Origin: CBDESN01 sp965242495
GTDB lineage: Bacteria > Pseudomonadota > Alphaproteobacteria > MPNO01
Assembly (NCBI GenBank): GCA_965242495.1
Contig: OZ251446.1
Coordinates: 186,001-250,000, forward strand
Length of the DNA: 64,000 nt
Reading direction: 5' to 3'
A program made the position numbers and the translations under genes. Within the stretch, counting starts at the first letter, position 1. The number at the start of each line of letters is the position of its first letter. Positions 1 through 8,623 of this stretch are shown here, piece by piece. The notes beneath the pieces were generated by a model. That model ran no database searches. It saw only the letters and a list, made by a program, of their open reading frames with translations, and was not told where the DNA came from.

Positions 1-987
1 TTCGCCGAACTCGCCGCCAACACCGGGCCGACCGCGGACGCCTTCGGCATCGCCGAATCCGACCGGATACTCGACTATCGCTCGTTCAACTGGATGTCGG
101 CGCAGGTCCTGGGCGCGCTCGGGCCGCTCTGCCGCGGGGCTACGCTGGTGCTGGCGCGCAAGTTCTCGGCCAGCCGCTTCTACGACTGGATTCGCGATTA
201 CGAGGTCAGCGTGGCGGTCGGCAATCCGACCGTCATCAACATGCTGGTGAACCGGCCGGCGCAGGTCCGGGGCGCCGACCTGCCCCGACTCCGTTTCGTC
301 ACCTCGAGCTCCGCCCCGCTGCCGGTCGAGCATTGGAAGGCGTTCGAGCGACTCTACGGCATACCCGTCGCCCAGGGTTACGGGACCAGCGAGACCGGCT
401 GGATCGCCGGCAGCAGCGAGCGCACCCGCCGCCTCGGCTCGGTCGGACGGCCGCACGCCTACCACCGGGCGGCGATCGTCGACCCGGACGGCAACCCCTT
501 GCCGCGGGGCGAGATCGGCGCCATCGAGATCGGCGGCGACCCCGATACGGAGTACCGCTATCTGGCCGACGACGGCTCGATTCGCGTCAACGCCAAGGGG
601 CGGATCCAGACCGGCGACGTCGGATATCTCGATGCCGACGGCTATCTGTACGTCACCGGCAGGCGCAAGGAGCTGATCATCCGCGGCGGCGTCAACATCG
701 CGCCGGTCGAGATCGACAACGTCGCGTTGCAGATGCCCGGCGTCGCGGACGCGGCGACGGTGGGCGTGCCCGACGGCGTCTACGGCGAGGAGGTCGTGAT
801 CTACGTCGCGCCGAAGCCCGGCGCGGAGCTGACGCAGGAGGCCGTGCTGGCCCATTGCGCCGACAGGCTTCCGCAACCGAAGCGGCCGAAGCAGGTGATC
901 CTGCGCGACGAACTGCCCAAGACCGGACGCGGGAAGATGGACCGCAACGCGCTCGCCGAAGACTGGAAGACGCGGTGCCCGGATTGA
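1..987 (+). CDS. Acyl-CoA synthetase (AMP-forming), 3' part
   Basis: This is the C-terminal 328 residues of a class I adenylate-forming enzyme; the frame is open to the window edge, so the start lies outside. Such enzymes activate a carboxylic acid as acyl-AMP and then form the CoA thioester. The core motif GYGTSETGW begins near visible residue 126, the hinge segment TGDVGYLDADGYLYVTGR follows, and the C-terminal catalytic lysine lies in PKTGRGKMDR close to the end. The next gene on the strand starts over 200 bases downstream, so nothing here ties it to a pathway. The substrate cannot be read from this fragment; benzoate-, cyclohexanecarboxylate- or medium-chain-type ligases all fit. Confidence 0.88.
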   Translation, partial: FAELAANTGPTADAFGIAESDRILDYRSFNWMSAQVLGALGPLCRGATLVLARKFSASRFYDWIRDYEVSVAVGNPTVINMLVNRPAQVRGADLPRLRFVTSSSAPLPVEHWKAFERLYGIPVAQGYGTSETGWIAGSSERTRRLGSVGRPHAYHRAAIVDPDGNPLPRGEIGAIEIGGDPDTEYRYLADDGSIRVNAKGRIQTGDVGYLDADGYLYVTGRRKELIIRGGVNIAPVEIDNVALQMPGVADAATVGVPDGVYGEEVVIYVAPKPGAELTQEAVLAHCADRLPQPKRPKQVILRDELPKTGRGKMDRNALAEDWKTRCPD

Positions 988-1196
988 GGCCGCCGCCGCT
1001 CCGGAAAATTGACTACGCCCGATCTCCCGTGCCACCATGGCGACCGCATGGAGACTTCATGCGGGGGCCGCCGGGGGAAGCGAAGGATGAGCGCGTTGAA
1101 ACGGGCCGTGACCGGCGTCGCAGCGCCAAGGATGGCGTCCTCATGCCGGACAACAGGCGGGTGACCATCGGCGTCTCCAGGTGACGATCTCGTCGG

Positions 1197-2540
1197 ATGG
1201 AGCGGGAGATTCCCTCGTCGCCTCGTGAGGCCGCGCCTCGCGCGGGCGGACGCGCGCGGCGGGGGCGCGCGGCGGCGGGCCGCCTCTGCCTGCTCGCGGG
1301 GCTGGCCGCCTGTCAGGCCGCGCCGGTCGCCGAGCGTCCCGCCCGCGCTCCCGACGAATCGACGCCCGCCGCCGTCGCCGGGCCGTCCGGCGGCGCTCCG
1401 CAAGGGACGGCCCGCGCGGCCGATGCCGGGGCGCGGACCGCCGGCCTTCCCGCGCCGCCCTCCGGCGATGCGAAGGCCGCGCCGGGCGGGGTTACGGTCG
1501 CGTTGCTGGCGCCGCTGTCGGGCGAACACGTCGCCCTCGGCGAGGGTCTGCGGCGCGCCGCTCAGATGGCGCTGTTCGACATCGCCGACGAACGGTTCGT
1601 GCTGCGCTTCTACGACACGATGGGCCGGCCCGACGGCGCGCGGCGCGCCGCGGCCCGGGCAGTCGAAGACGGCGCGCGCCTCATCCTGGGGCCGCTGTTC
1701 CTGGAGTCGGTCCGGGCGGCGAGCCCGGTCGCCCGCGAGGCGGCGGTCGGCGTCATCGCCTTCTCGAACGATCGCGCGGCCGCCGGGCCGGGCGCGTTTC
1801 TGATCGGCCATCTGCCGGGGGACCAGATCGATCGCGTCGTTTCCTTCGCCGCCTCGAAAGGGATCCGCCGCTTTGCCGCGCTCGTTCCCGACAACCGCTT
1901 CGGGGCGCGGATCATCGGGGCTCTGCGCGCCGCGGCGAGGGCGAACCGGGCGGCGGTCGCGCGGGTCGCGACCTATCGGGCGGACGGCAAGAGCATCGAC
2001 GCCGCGGTTCGCGAGCTGGCGAACTACGGGCGGCCGGGCGGAATCGATTTCGAGGCCGTGCTGGTCCCGAGCGCAGGCGATGCGATCCAATCGATCCTCG
2101 CCAGACTGCCCTATTACGGCGTGCCGGCCGGGCGGGTCCGGGTGCTGGGTCTCTCGACCTGGCAGGAGCTCGGCATGGCGCGCGAACCCTCCCTGCGGGG
2201 CGCGTGGTATCCCAGCGCCGGGGCCGCGAGGCAGGCCGGTTTCCGGCAACGCTTCGAGACGCTGTACGGATATCGGCCGGGCGCGCTCGCCGTGCTCGCC
2301 TACGACGCCGCGGCGGTCGCCGCGACCCTGGCGCGCAGGGCGGGAGCCGCCGGTCTCGGCGTTGGGGCGCTCACGCATCCGGCCGGTTTCGCCGGCATGT
2401 CGGGGCTGTTCCGGTTCCGCGCCGACGGGCTGAACGAGCGCGCCTACGCGATCTCGGAGATCGGCCCGCAAGGCGTCCGTATCGTCGGCGAGGCCAAGCG
2501 CGGCTTCGGGACGGAAGGCGGACCGAAACCGGCGACATAG
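1197..2540 (+). CDS. Periplasmic-binding-fold lipoprotein, penicillin-binding protein activator type
   Basis: 447 residues. A basic, arginine-rich N-terminus runs into a short hydrophobic stretch and a lipobox LAAC with Cys39, so the protein is probably a lipoprotein. From about residue 100 (VTVALLAPLSGEHVALGEGL) it matches the Peripla_BP_6 fold of leucine-binding-type receptors. Alphaproteobacterial proteins of this layout are usually annotated as penicillin-binding protein activators (LpoA-like). No ABC permease or ATPase genes are nearby, which argues against a transport receptor. The usual rsmI neighbour of this family is also missing here. The role in peptidoglycan synthesis is inferred from family membership only. 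Confidence 0.75.
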   Translation: MEREIPSSPREAAPRAGGRARRGRAAAGRLCLLAGLAACQAAPVAERPARAPDESTPAAVAGPSGGAPQGTARAADAGARTAGLPAPPSGDAKAAPGGVTVALLAPLSGEHVALGEGLRRAAQMALFDIADERFVLRFYDTMGRPDGARRAAARAVEDGARLILGPLFLESVRAASPVAREAAVGVIAFSNDRAAAGPGAFLIGHLPGDQIDRVVSFAASKGIRRFAALVPDNRFGARIIGALRAAARANRAAVARVATYRADGKSIDAAVRELANYGRPGGIDFEAVLVPSAGDAIQSILARLPYYGVPAGRVRVLGLSTWQELGMAREPSLRGAWYPSAGAARQAGFRQRFETLYGYRPGALAVLAYDAAAVAATLARRAGAAGLGVGALTHPAGFAGMSGLFRFRADGLNERAYAISEIGPQGVRIVGEAKRGFGTEGGPKPAT

Positions 2541-2581
2541 ACGCGGCGGCGCCGACCCGGCCGGGCCTTTACGGGGAATCG

Positions 2582-3287
2582 ATGGCGATGCGCATGACCA
2601 AGCGAGATTTTCTCCACTCCGTCGGCGCGGCCGCGGGGGTGGAGGCGGTCTACCGGACCATGCAGGCGTTGGGCCTGTCCGGGGCGGCCGAAGCGGCCCC
2701 GCTCGATCTGCCCCGGGGCTCGGGCCAAGGCAAGAGCGTCGTCGTCCTGGGGGCCGGCGTCTCCGGCATGACGGCGGCGCACGAACTGTCGAAGGCGGGC
2801 TATCACTGCACGATTCTGGAGGCTACCGGCCGGGCCGGCGGGCGCAACCTGACGGCGCGCGGCGGCGACGTGATCGCAGAGTTCGACAGCCGGCAACGGG
2901 TGGAATTCGACGACCGGGAGCATCTCTACGCCAATCTCGGTCCGGCCCGCATCCCCTACCATCACCGGACGATCCTGGGCTATTGCAAGGAGTTCGGAGT
3001 CGAGCTCGAGGTATTCACCAACGACAACCGCGCGGCCCTGTTCCACAACCGGGATCGTTTCGGCGGCAAGCCGGTGGAAGCGCGCCGGGTCGTCACCGAT
3101 ACGCGCGGCTACGTCGCGGAACTGCTCGCCAAGCCGCTACAAGTCGCCGCCGGCGTTGCAACGGCCCGACGGCCCGATCTACTTCGCCGACGATCAGGCG
3201 ACCGCCCTCCCCGGATGGCAGGAGGGCGCCGCCCTGGCCGCCCACGCCGCGGTGAGCGCGATCGGCGAGCGGGTCGCGAAGAAATAA
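2582..3287 (+). pseudogene. Flavin amine oxidase, internally deleted and frameshifted
   Basis: The ATG at 2582 opens a frame with a Tat-like leader (TKRDFLHSVG, but KR rather than RR). An FAD Rossmann motif follows (VVVLGAGVSGMTAAHELSKAG, then EATGRAGGR). The match is good up to about position 3140 (residue ~186), after which the frame becomes arginine-rich nonsense. The expected C-terminus of the family, PIYFADDQATALPGWQEGA, appears instead in another frame from about 3156 and ends at the TAA at 3285-3287. A full-length enzyme would be about 500 residues; about half is missing. An internal deletion that also shifted the frame explains this. It is unlikely to be functional. Confidence 0.8.
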
Positions 3288-3398
3288 CGGCGTTGCGAAG
3301 CCGGACCCCCGATCGATCGGCGTCCGGCGAACGGCGTCCGATATCCGTCGCGAAGACGGGGCGTTGTCCGGGTCCGCGAACCGCGCCATAGTGCCCGC

Positions 3399-4295
3399 AT
3401 GGGCAGGACGACCGGCGGCGACTATCTGGTGCGGCCCGATCCCGCGGACCCGAGGCTGACCAGCCGCGTGACCGGCATCGACCACAACGGGGCCGCGGCC
3501 GAAGCGTCGGTGACCGTCGAGCGGCCGCTGACGCTGTTCCTCAACCGCCAGGAGATCGTCACGCTGATGACCGTCGGCGATTACGTCGATTGCCTCGCCG
3601 TCGGGTATCTCGTCAACCAGAACATGCTGAGCCCCGACGACCGCATCGTCGGGGTGGAGTATGACGAGGAGATTGAGACCGCCGTTGTCCGGACCGCGAA
3701 CGAGACCGACTTCGAGGACAAGCTCAAGAAGCGGACGCGGACTTCGGGTTGCGCGCTGGGCACCGTGTTCGGCGACGTGATGGAGAAGTTCGAGGAGGTC
3801 TCGCTGAATCCGGACGCGGTCGTCCGCACCTCCTGGATCTACGCGCTGTCGAAGAAGATCAACACCACGCCGAGCCTGTATCTCGAGGCGGGCGCGATCC
3901 ATGGCTGCGTCCTGTGCGAACGCGACCGGCCGCTGATCTACATGGAGGATGTGGGGCGCCACAACGCCGTCGACAAGATCGCGGGCTACATGATGCTCAA
4001 CGGCCTGACCGCGGAGGACAAACTGTTCTACACCACCGGGCGGTTGACCAGCGAGATGGTGCTGAAGACCGTCCAGATGGGGATCCCCGTGCTGATCTCG
4101 CGTTCGGGCTTCACTGCCTGGGGGGTCGATCTGGCGCGCCAAGCGGATCTTACGCTGATCGGTCGCGCCAGGGGCCGGCGCTTCCTCGCTTTGGCGGGCG
4201 AACGCCGTATCCTGTTCGATGCCGATCCGTCGGGCGTGAGCGACGAGCCGCGCAGCGTCCGGCGGAAGGCGAGCCTCGCCGAGTCCGAAGCGTGA
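3399..4295 (+). CDS. fdhD: Formate dehydrogenase accessory sulfurtransferase FdhD
   Basis: 298 residues. FdhD takes sulfur from a cysteine desulfurase and inserts it into the molybdenum bis-MGD cofactor of formate dehydrogenase. The two essential cysteines are visible in GAIHGCVLCERD, and the family motif MEDVGRHNAVDKI follows about 25 residues later. The C-terminal ARGRRFLALAG segment is also typical. It lies 33 bases ahead of mobA and shares its direction, so the two probably form a molybdoenzyme maturation unit with the ModE-like gene after them. No formate dehydrogenase subunit gene is in the window, so the client enzyme is elsewhere. Confidence 0.93.
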   Translation: MGRTTGGDYLVRPDPADPRLTSRVTGIDHNGAAAEASVTVERPLTLFLNRQEIVTLMTVGDYVDCLAVGYLVNQNMLSPDDRIVGVEYDEEIETAVVRTANETDFEDKLKKRTRTSGCALGTVFGDVMEKFEEVSLNPDAVVRTSWIYALSKKINTTPSLYLEAGAIHGCVLCERDRPLIYMEDVGRHNAVDKIAGYMMLNGLTAEDKLFYTTGRLTSEMVLKTVQMGIPVLISRSGFTAWGVDLARQADLTLIGRARGRRFLALAGERRILFDADPSGVSDEPRSVRRKASLAESEA

Positions 4296-4328
4296 CGCGG
4301 AGCCGCCCGGCCGGATCCGGGTCCGACC

Positions 4329-4949
4329 ATGCCGGATGACGCCGCGGTCGCGGGCCTGCTGCTTGCCGGCGGCCAGTCGCGCCGCATGGGCGGCGGCGAC
4401 AAATGCCTCCGCGTGCTCGCCGGGCGCACGCTGCTGGACCGCGTCGTCGAGCGCATCCGGCCGCAGGTCGGCCCCCTGCTGCTCAACGCCAACGGCGACC
4501 CGGCGCGCTTCGCCGCCTGCGGGCTGACCGTGGTCCCGGATGCGGTCGGGAGCTTCGCCGGCCCGCTCGCCGGCGTGCTCACCGGCCTCGAATGGGCGGC
4601 GGCGAACGCCCCCCGGTGCCGCCACGTGGCGAGCTTCGCCTGCGACGCGCCGTTCCTGCCCGAGGACCTGGTCGATCGTATGATCGCGGCGCGGCGCGGC
4701 GCGGGGGCGGATATGGCGTGCGCCGCTTCGGGCGGGCGCGACCACCCGGTCTTCGGGTTGTGGCCGGTCCGCCTCGCCGGGGCGCTGCGCCGCGCGCTGG
4801 TCGAGGAAGGGCTGCGCAAGGTCGATGCCTGGACCGCGCGCTACCGGCTCGCCAAGGCGACGTTCGCAGCCGACCCGGTCGACCCGTTCTTCAATGTCAA
4901 CCGCCCCGAAGACGCGGCCCTGGCCGAAGACGTGCTTGCCGACTCTTGA
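4329..4949 (+). CDS. mobA: Molybdenum cofactor guanylyltransferase MobA
   Basis: 206 residues, normal for the family. MobA joins GMP from GTP to molybdopterin, giving the MGD cofactor needed by DMSO-reductase-family enzymes such as formate dehydrogenase. The nucleotide-binding signature LLAGGQSRRMGGGDKCL is at residues 11-27, the acidic metal-binding segment FACDAPFLP is near residue 100, and the C-terminus has the expected FFNVNRPED. It follows fdhD directly, which supports joint use of both proteins in maturing a molybdoenzyme. Confidence 0.93.
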   Translation: MPDDAAVAGLLLAGGQSRRMGGGDKCLRVLAGRTLLDRVVERIRPQVGPLLLNANGDPARFAACGLTVVPDAVGSFAGPLAGVLTGLEWAAANAPRCRHVASFACDAPFLPEDLVDRMIAARRGAGADMACAASGGRDHPVFGLWPVRLAGALRRALVEEGLRKVDAWTARYRLAKATFAADPVDPFFNVNRPEDAALAEDVLADS

Positions 4950-4981
4950 CGCCGCGCCGTCCGGGCCGGTTTGATGGCCGT

Positions 4982-5350
4982 ATGCCCAGACTCCAGCCGG
5001 TGCGGCCGCGGCTTCGGGTGCTGCTCGGCTCGTCGATCGCGATCGGTCCGGGAAAGGCCGACCTGCTGGAGGCGATCGCGCGCGCCGGTTCGATCTCGGC
5101 GGCGGCGCGCGAGATGGGCCTGTCCTATCGCCGCGCCTGGCTGCTGGTGGAGGCGATGAACAAGGCCTTCCGCGAACCGCTGGTCGAGGCCGCGGCCGGT
5201 GGCCGGGGCGGAGGCGGCGCCCGCATCACGGCGCGCGGCCGCGACGTGCTCCGGCGCTACCGCGCGATGGAGGCCAAGGCCGCCGCCAGCGTGGCCGCCG
5301 AAATGGCCGTCTTCTCGCGTCTGCTCCACCCCGGATTCCCACGCGATTGA
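4982..5350 (+). CDS. ModE-like winged-helix protein without molybdate-binding domain
   Basis: 122 residues starting at the ATG at 4982. The sequence LLEAIARAGSISAAAREMGLS and the following YRRAWLLVEAMN are the LysR/ModE-type helix-turn-helix. The protein ends soon after the wing and lacks the C-terminal molybdate-binding (TOBE) domains of classical ModE. Stand-alone ModE N-terminal proteins of this size are common in alphaproteobacteria. Its place behind fdhD and mobA suggests it regulates molybdate or molybdoenzyme genes. Whether it senses molybdate without the sensor domain is unknown. Confidence 0.8.
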   Translation: MPRLQPVRPRLRVLLGSSIAIGPGKADLLEAIARAGSISAAAREMGLSYRRAWLLVEAMNKAFREPLVEAAAGGRGGGGARITARGRDVLRRYRAMEAKAAASVAAEMAVFSRLLHPGFPRD

Positions 5351-5384
5351 TCCTCGCCCGGCGGCGCGCGCCGCGGGACGCGAT

Positions 5385-6323
5385 TCACGGCGGATGACTT
5401 GCGAGTTGACCGGCGGCGATTGCGCCGAGGACGAGCCAGCCGAACAGCCGGTTGGATTTGAACCTGCGCAGGCAGTCCTTGGGGTCGCCCAGGTCGACGC
5501 GGGCGACCTGGTGTCCGAGCTGCAGGCCGGCGACCGCGAGCAGGGCGAAGAACGGCCAGCCGAGCTCCGCTTCGCGCCCCGCCAGGGCCAGCAGCGCGGC
5601 CGCCCCGGCATAGAACGCATAGAGCCAGGGCTTGCTGCCGGATCCGAGCGCCCGCGCGGACGACTTGACTCCCGCGGTCGCGTCGTCGGTCCGGTCCTGA
5701 TGGGCGTAGATCGTGTCGTAGCCGAGCGTCCACAGAATCCCTCCGGCGTAGAGCAACGCCGCCGCCGGGGCCAGGTCGCCGCGCACCGCGGCCCAGCCCA
5801 GCAGGGCGCCCCAGTTGAAGGCGAGACCCAGGAAGAGCTGCGGCCAGAACGTGACCCGCTTCATCAGCGGATAGGTGAACACGAGCGCCAGCGATGCGAC
5901 GCCCACCGCGACCGCGAACCGGTTGAAGGCGAGGAGGACGGCGAGGCCCACGAGCAACAGCAGCAGCATGAACGCCGCCGCTTGGCGGACCGTGATCTGG
6001 CCGCTCGGCAACGGCCGGTCGCGGGTCCGCGCGACCTGGGCGTCGAAATGCCGGTCGCAGATGTCGTTGAACGCGCAGCCCGCGCCCCGCATCGCCAGCG
6101 CGCCGATTCCGAACAGCGCCAGGAGCCGCAGAGAGGACGCCGTAAGCAGGTCGGGCGATGCCAGCGCTACCGCCCACCAGCAGGGGAACAGCAACAGCCA
6201 GCAGCCGATCGGGCGGTCGAGCCGGGCGAGGCGGAGGAACGGGCGCGCCGCTGGCGGCGCCAGACGGTCGACCCAACCGCCCTTGGGGATGTCGCTGGCC
6301 TGGGCTTCTCTGGCGTCCGGCAT
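5385..6323 (-). CDS. ubiA: 4-hydroxybenzoate polyprenyltransferase UbiA
   Basis: 312 residues, an integral membrane enzyme with about eight hydrophobic segments. It prenylates 4-hydroxybenzoate in ubiquinone synthesis. Both prenyl-diphosphate Mg-binding aspartate motifs are visible: NDICDRHFDAQVARTRDRPL near residue 85, and YDTIYAHQDRTDD near residue 205. It is divergent from rsmE, with a spacer of about 130 bases that must hold both promoters. The same ubiA-rsmE-gshA neighbourhood is common in alphaproteobacteria. Confidence 0.93.
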   Translation of the reverse strand: MPDAREAQASDIPKGGWVDRLAPPAARPFLRLARLDRPIGCWLLLFPCWWAVALASPDLLTASSLRLLALFGIGALAMRGAGCAFNDICDRHFDAQVARTRDRPLPSGQITVRQAAAFMLLLLLVGLAVLLAFNRFAVAVGVASLALVFTYPLMKRVTFWPQLFLGLAFNWGALLGWAAVRGDLAPAAALLYAGGILWTLGYDTIYAHQDRTDDATAGVKSSARALGSGSKPWLYAFYAGAAALLALAGREAELGWPFFALLAVAGLQLGHQVARVDLGDPKDCLRRFKSNRLFGWLVLGAIAAGQLASHPP

Positions 6324-6450
6324 GGTTCGACGACCCGGCAGTATAGCGAAACGCCGGATCGCGGTACGCCCTTCGGTCCGCGCCCGCGCCGGACGGTTGG
6401 CCGCGGCTCGAATGCGCTATGCTGTCGCGGCGACGACGGATCGAGGAGCG

Positions 6451-7224
6451 ATGGACCGGGAGACGAAGGCGCGGCTTTACGTCGCCGACGATCTCGCCGC
6501 TGGAGCGGCCGTGCGCCTCGCGCGCCCGCAGGCGCATTACGTGAGCCATGTCCTGCGGCTGCGTCCGGGCGACGGGCTGGCGCTGTTCAACGGACGGGAC
6601 GGCGAGTGGCGCGCCGACATCGAAGGCGTCGAGCGCGGCGCGTGCGCGCTGCGGCTGCGCGAACGCATCCGCCCGCAGGCGCCGGCGGCCGACCTGTGGC
6701 TCGTCTTTGCGCCGGTGAAGCGCGCGCGCATCGACTACATGGCGGCCAAGGCGACCGAGCTCGGCGTCTCTGCGATCTGGCCGGTGATGACCGCGCGCAC
6801 CAGCGTATCGCGGGTCAACGTGAGGCGGTTGCGCGAGAACGCGGTCGAGGCCGCCGAGCAGTGCGGGCGCATCGAGATCCCGGAAGTCCGCGCGCCGGTC
6901 GGGTTCGATCGGATGCTGGCGGCTTGGCCCGGCGGTCGACGCATCCTCCTGTGCGACGGCGCAGGCGATGCGCCCGGCATCGGTCGCGCGCTGGCCGGCG
7001 CGGCCGGCGCGGGCGGGCGGCCCTGGGCCGTGCTCGTCGGGCCGGAGGGCGGTTTCTCGCCGGCCGAGCTTGACGCCTTGGCCGAAGTGCCCTCTGTTGC
7101 CCGGGCCGGGCTCGGCCCGCGCACCCTGCGCGCCGACACGGCGGCGGTTGCGGCCCTGGCCTGCTGGCAGGCGTTGCGCGGCGACTGGCGCCGCTCGCCG
7201 GACCGGTCGGAGCGTCTGCGCTAG
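6451..7224 (+). CDS. rsmE: 16S rRNA (uracil1498-N3)-methyltransferase RsmE
   Basis: 257 residues from the ATG at 6451, which has GAGGAG just upstream. RsmE is a SPOUT-family enzyme that methylates U1498 of 16S rRNA using SAM. An N-terminal PUA-like part contains HYVSHVLRLRPGD. The C-terminal knot carries the SAM-binding motifs VGPEGGFSPAELD and LGPRTLRADTAAVAAL. gshA begins 3 bases after its stop, so the two genes are probably co-transcribed. A longer upstream open frame exists but carries no homology. Confidence 0.93.
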   Translation: MDRETKARLYVADDLAAGAAVRLARPQAHYVSHVLRLRPGDGLALFNGRDGEWRADIEGVERGACALRLRERIRPQAPAADLWLVFAPVKRARIDYMAAKATELGVSAIWPVMTARTSVSRVNVRRLRENAVEAAEQCGRIEIPEVRAPVGFDRMLAAWPGGRRILLCDGAGDAPGIGRALAGAAGAGGRPWAVLVGPEGGFSPAELDALAEVPSVARAGLGPRTLRADTAAVAALACWQALRGDWRRSPDRSERLR

Positions 7225-7227
7225 CCC

Positions 7228-8592
7228 ATGGCCGCATCTCCCTCGTCCCCCGGCGCGCCGGTCGAGAACCGCCGGCAGCTCGTCGAATACATGGAGGCGG
7301 GTTGTAAGCCAGCTTCCGAATGGCGCATCGGCACCGAGCACGAGAAATTCGTCTTCCGCCTCGAGACCCTGCGGCCGGCGCCCTATGACGGGCCAAGGGG
7401 CATCGCCGCGTTGCTCGATCGCATGACGCGCTTCGGCTGGCGACCGGTGACGGAGAACGGCAACGTCATCGCCCTGACCGACGGCGCCTGCGCGATCTCG
7501 CTCGAGCCGGCGGGGCAGCTCGAACTCTCCGGCGCGCCGCTCGAAACCATCCACGGCACCTGCGACGAGGTCCACGAGCATCTGGCGCAGGTCAAGGAGG
7601 TCGCGGGCGAACTCGGCGTCGGGCTGATCGGGCTGGGCTTCCACCCCAAATGGAAGCGGGAGGACTTCCCGTGGATGCCCAAAGGGCGCTACGGCATCAT
7701 GCGCGAATACATGCCCAAGAAGGGCTCGCTCGGCCTCGACATGATGCTCCGGACCTGCACCGTGCAGGTCAATCTCGACTTCGACAGCGAAGCGGACATG
7801 GTCAAGAAGTTCCGCGTCGGACTGGCGCTGCAACCGGTCGCGACCGCGCTGTTCGCCGACTCGCCCTTCGTCGAGGGCCGGCCGACGGGCTATCTGTCCT
7901 ATCGCAGCCATGTGTGGGAGGACACCGACCCCGACCGTTCGGGCATCCTGCCCTTCGTGTTCGAGCACGGCATGGGGTTCGAGCGCTATGTCGACTATGC
8001 GCTCGGCGTCCCGATGTATTTCGTCTATCGCGACGGACGCTATATCGACGCCAGCGGCCAGTCGTTCCGCGACTTCCTCGACGGTCGGCTGCCGGCGCTT
8101 CCGGGCGAGAAGCCCACGCTGTCGGATTTCTCCGACCATCTGACCACCATCTTTCCCGAGGTGCGGCTCAAGCGCTATCTCGAAATGCGCGGCGCCGACG
8201 GCGGGCCCTGGCGGCGCCTGTGCGCCTTGCCCGCCTTCTGGGTCGGGCTGCTCTACGATGCGGATGCGCTGGAGGGAGCTTGGCGGCTGGTCGAGGACTG
8301 GTCCGCCGACGAGCATGCGATGCTCCGCCGCGAAGTCCCGAAAACCGCGCTGCGCACCGAATTACGACGCCGCACCGTCGGCGACGTCGCGCTGGATGCG
8401 CTCGAACTCGCCCGCGACGGGTTGCGCGCGCGCAACCGGCTCGACCGCGCCGGCAACAACGAGACCGGTTTCCTCGCCGAACTCGACGAGATCGCCCGAA
8501 GCGGCGCCAGCGCGGCCGAGCGCAAGCTGGCGCGGTTCTACGGCCCGTGGCGGCAGGACGTCGACCGCGTGTTCGACGAGTTCGCCTACTGA
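7228..8592 (+). CDS. gshA: Glutamate-cysteine ligase, alphaproteobacterial/plant type
   Basis: 454 residues, the length of the class that also includes plant GSH1. It joins glutamate and cysteine, the first step of glutathione synthesis, using ATP. The N-terminal [11 protein letters not shown] and the segments [20 protein letters not shown] and [18 protein letters not shown] are characteristic. It starts 3 bases after rsmE and converges with tldD, 31 bases away. No gshB is in the window. Confidence 0.93.
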   Translation: MAASPSSPGAPVENRRQLVEYMEAGCKPASEWRIGTEHEKFVFRLETLRPAPYDGPRGIAALLDRMTRFGWRPVTENGNVIALTDGACAISLEPAGQLELSGAPLETIHGTCDEVHEHLAQVKEVAGELGVGLIGLGFHPKWKREDFPWMPKGRYGIMREYMPKKGSLGLDMMLRTCTVQVNLDFDSEADMVKKFRVGLALQPVATALFADSPFVEGRPTGYLSYRSHVWEDTDPDRSGILPFVFEHGMGFERYVDYALGVPMYFVYRDGRYIDASGQSFRDFLDGRLPALPGEKPTLSDFSDHLTTIFPEVRLKRYLEMRGADGGPWRRLCALPAFWVGLLYDADALEGAWRLVEDWSADEHAMLRREVPKTALRTELRRRTVGDVALDALELARDGLRARNRLDRAGNNETGFLAELDEIARSGASAAERKLARFYGPWRQDVDRVFDEFAY

Positions 8593-8623
8593 GGCGGGCG
8601 CGGGGCGGGGCGGGCGGAGCCGC

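Noticed and set aside
1087..1164. Small 25-codon frame upstream of the lipoprotein gene
   Set aside because: No ribosome site of note and no resemblance to a leader peptide or known small protein.
5257..8316. 1019-codon minus-strand open frame
   Set aside because: It runs antisense to rsmE and gshA and out of frame with ubiA; those three genes have clear motifs.
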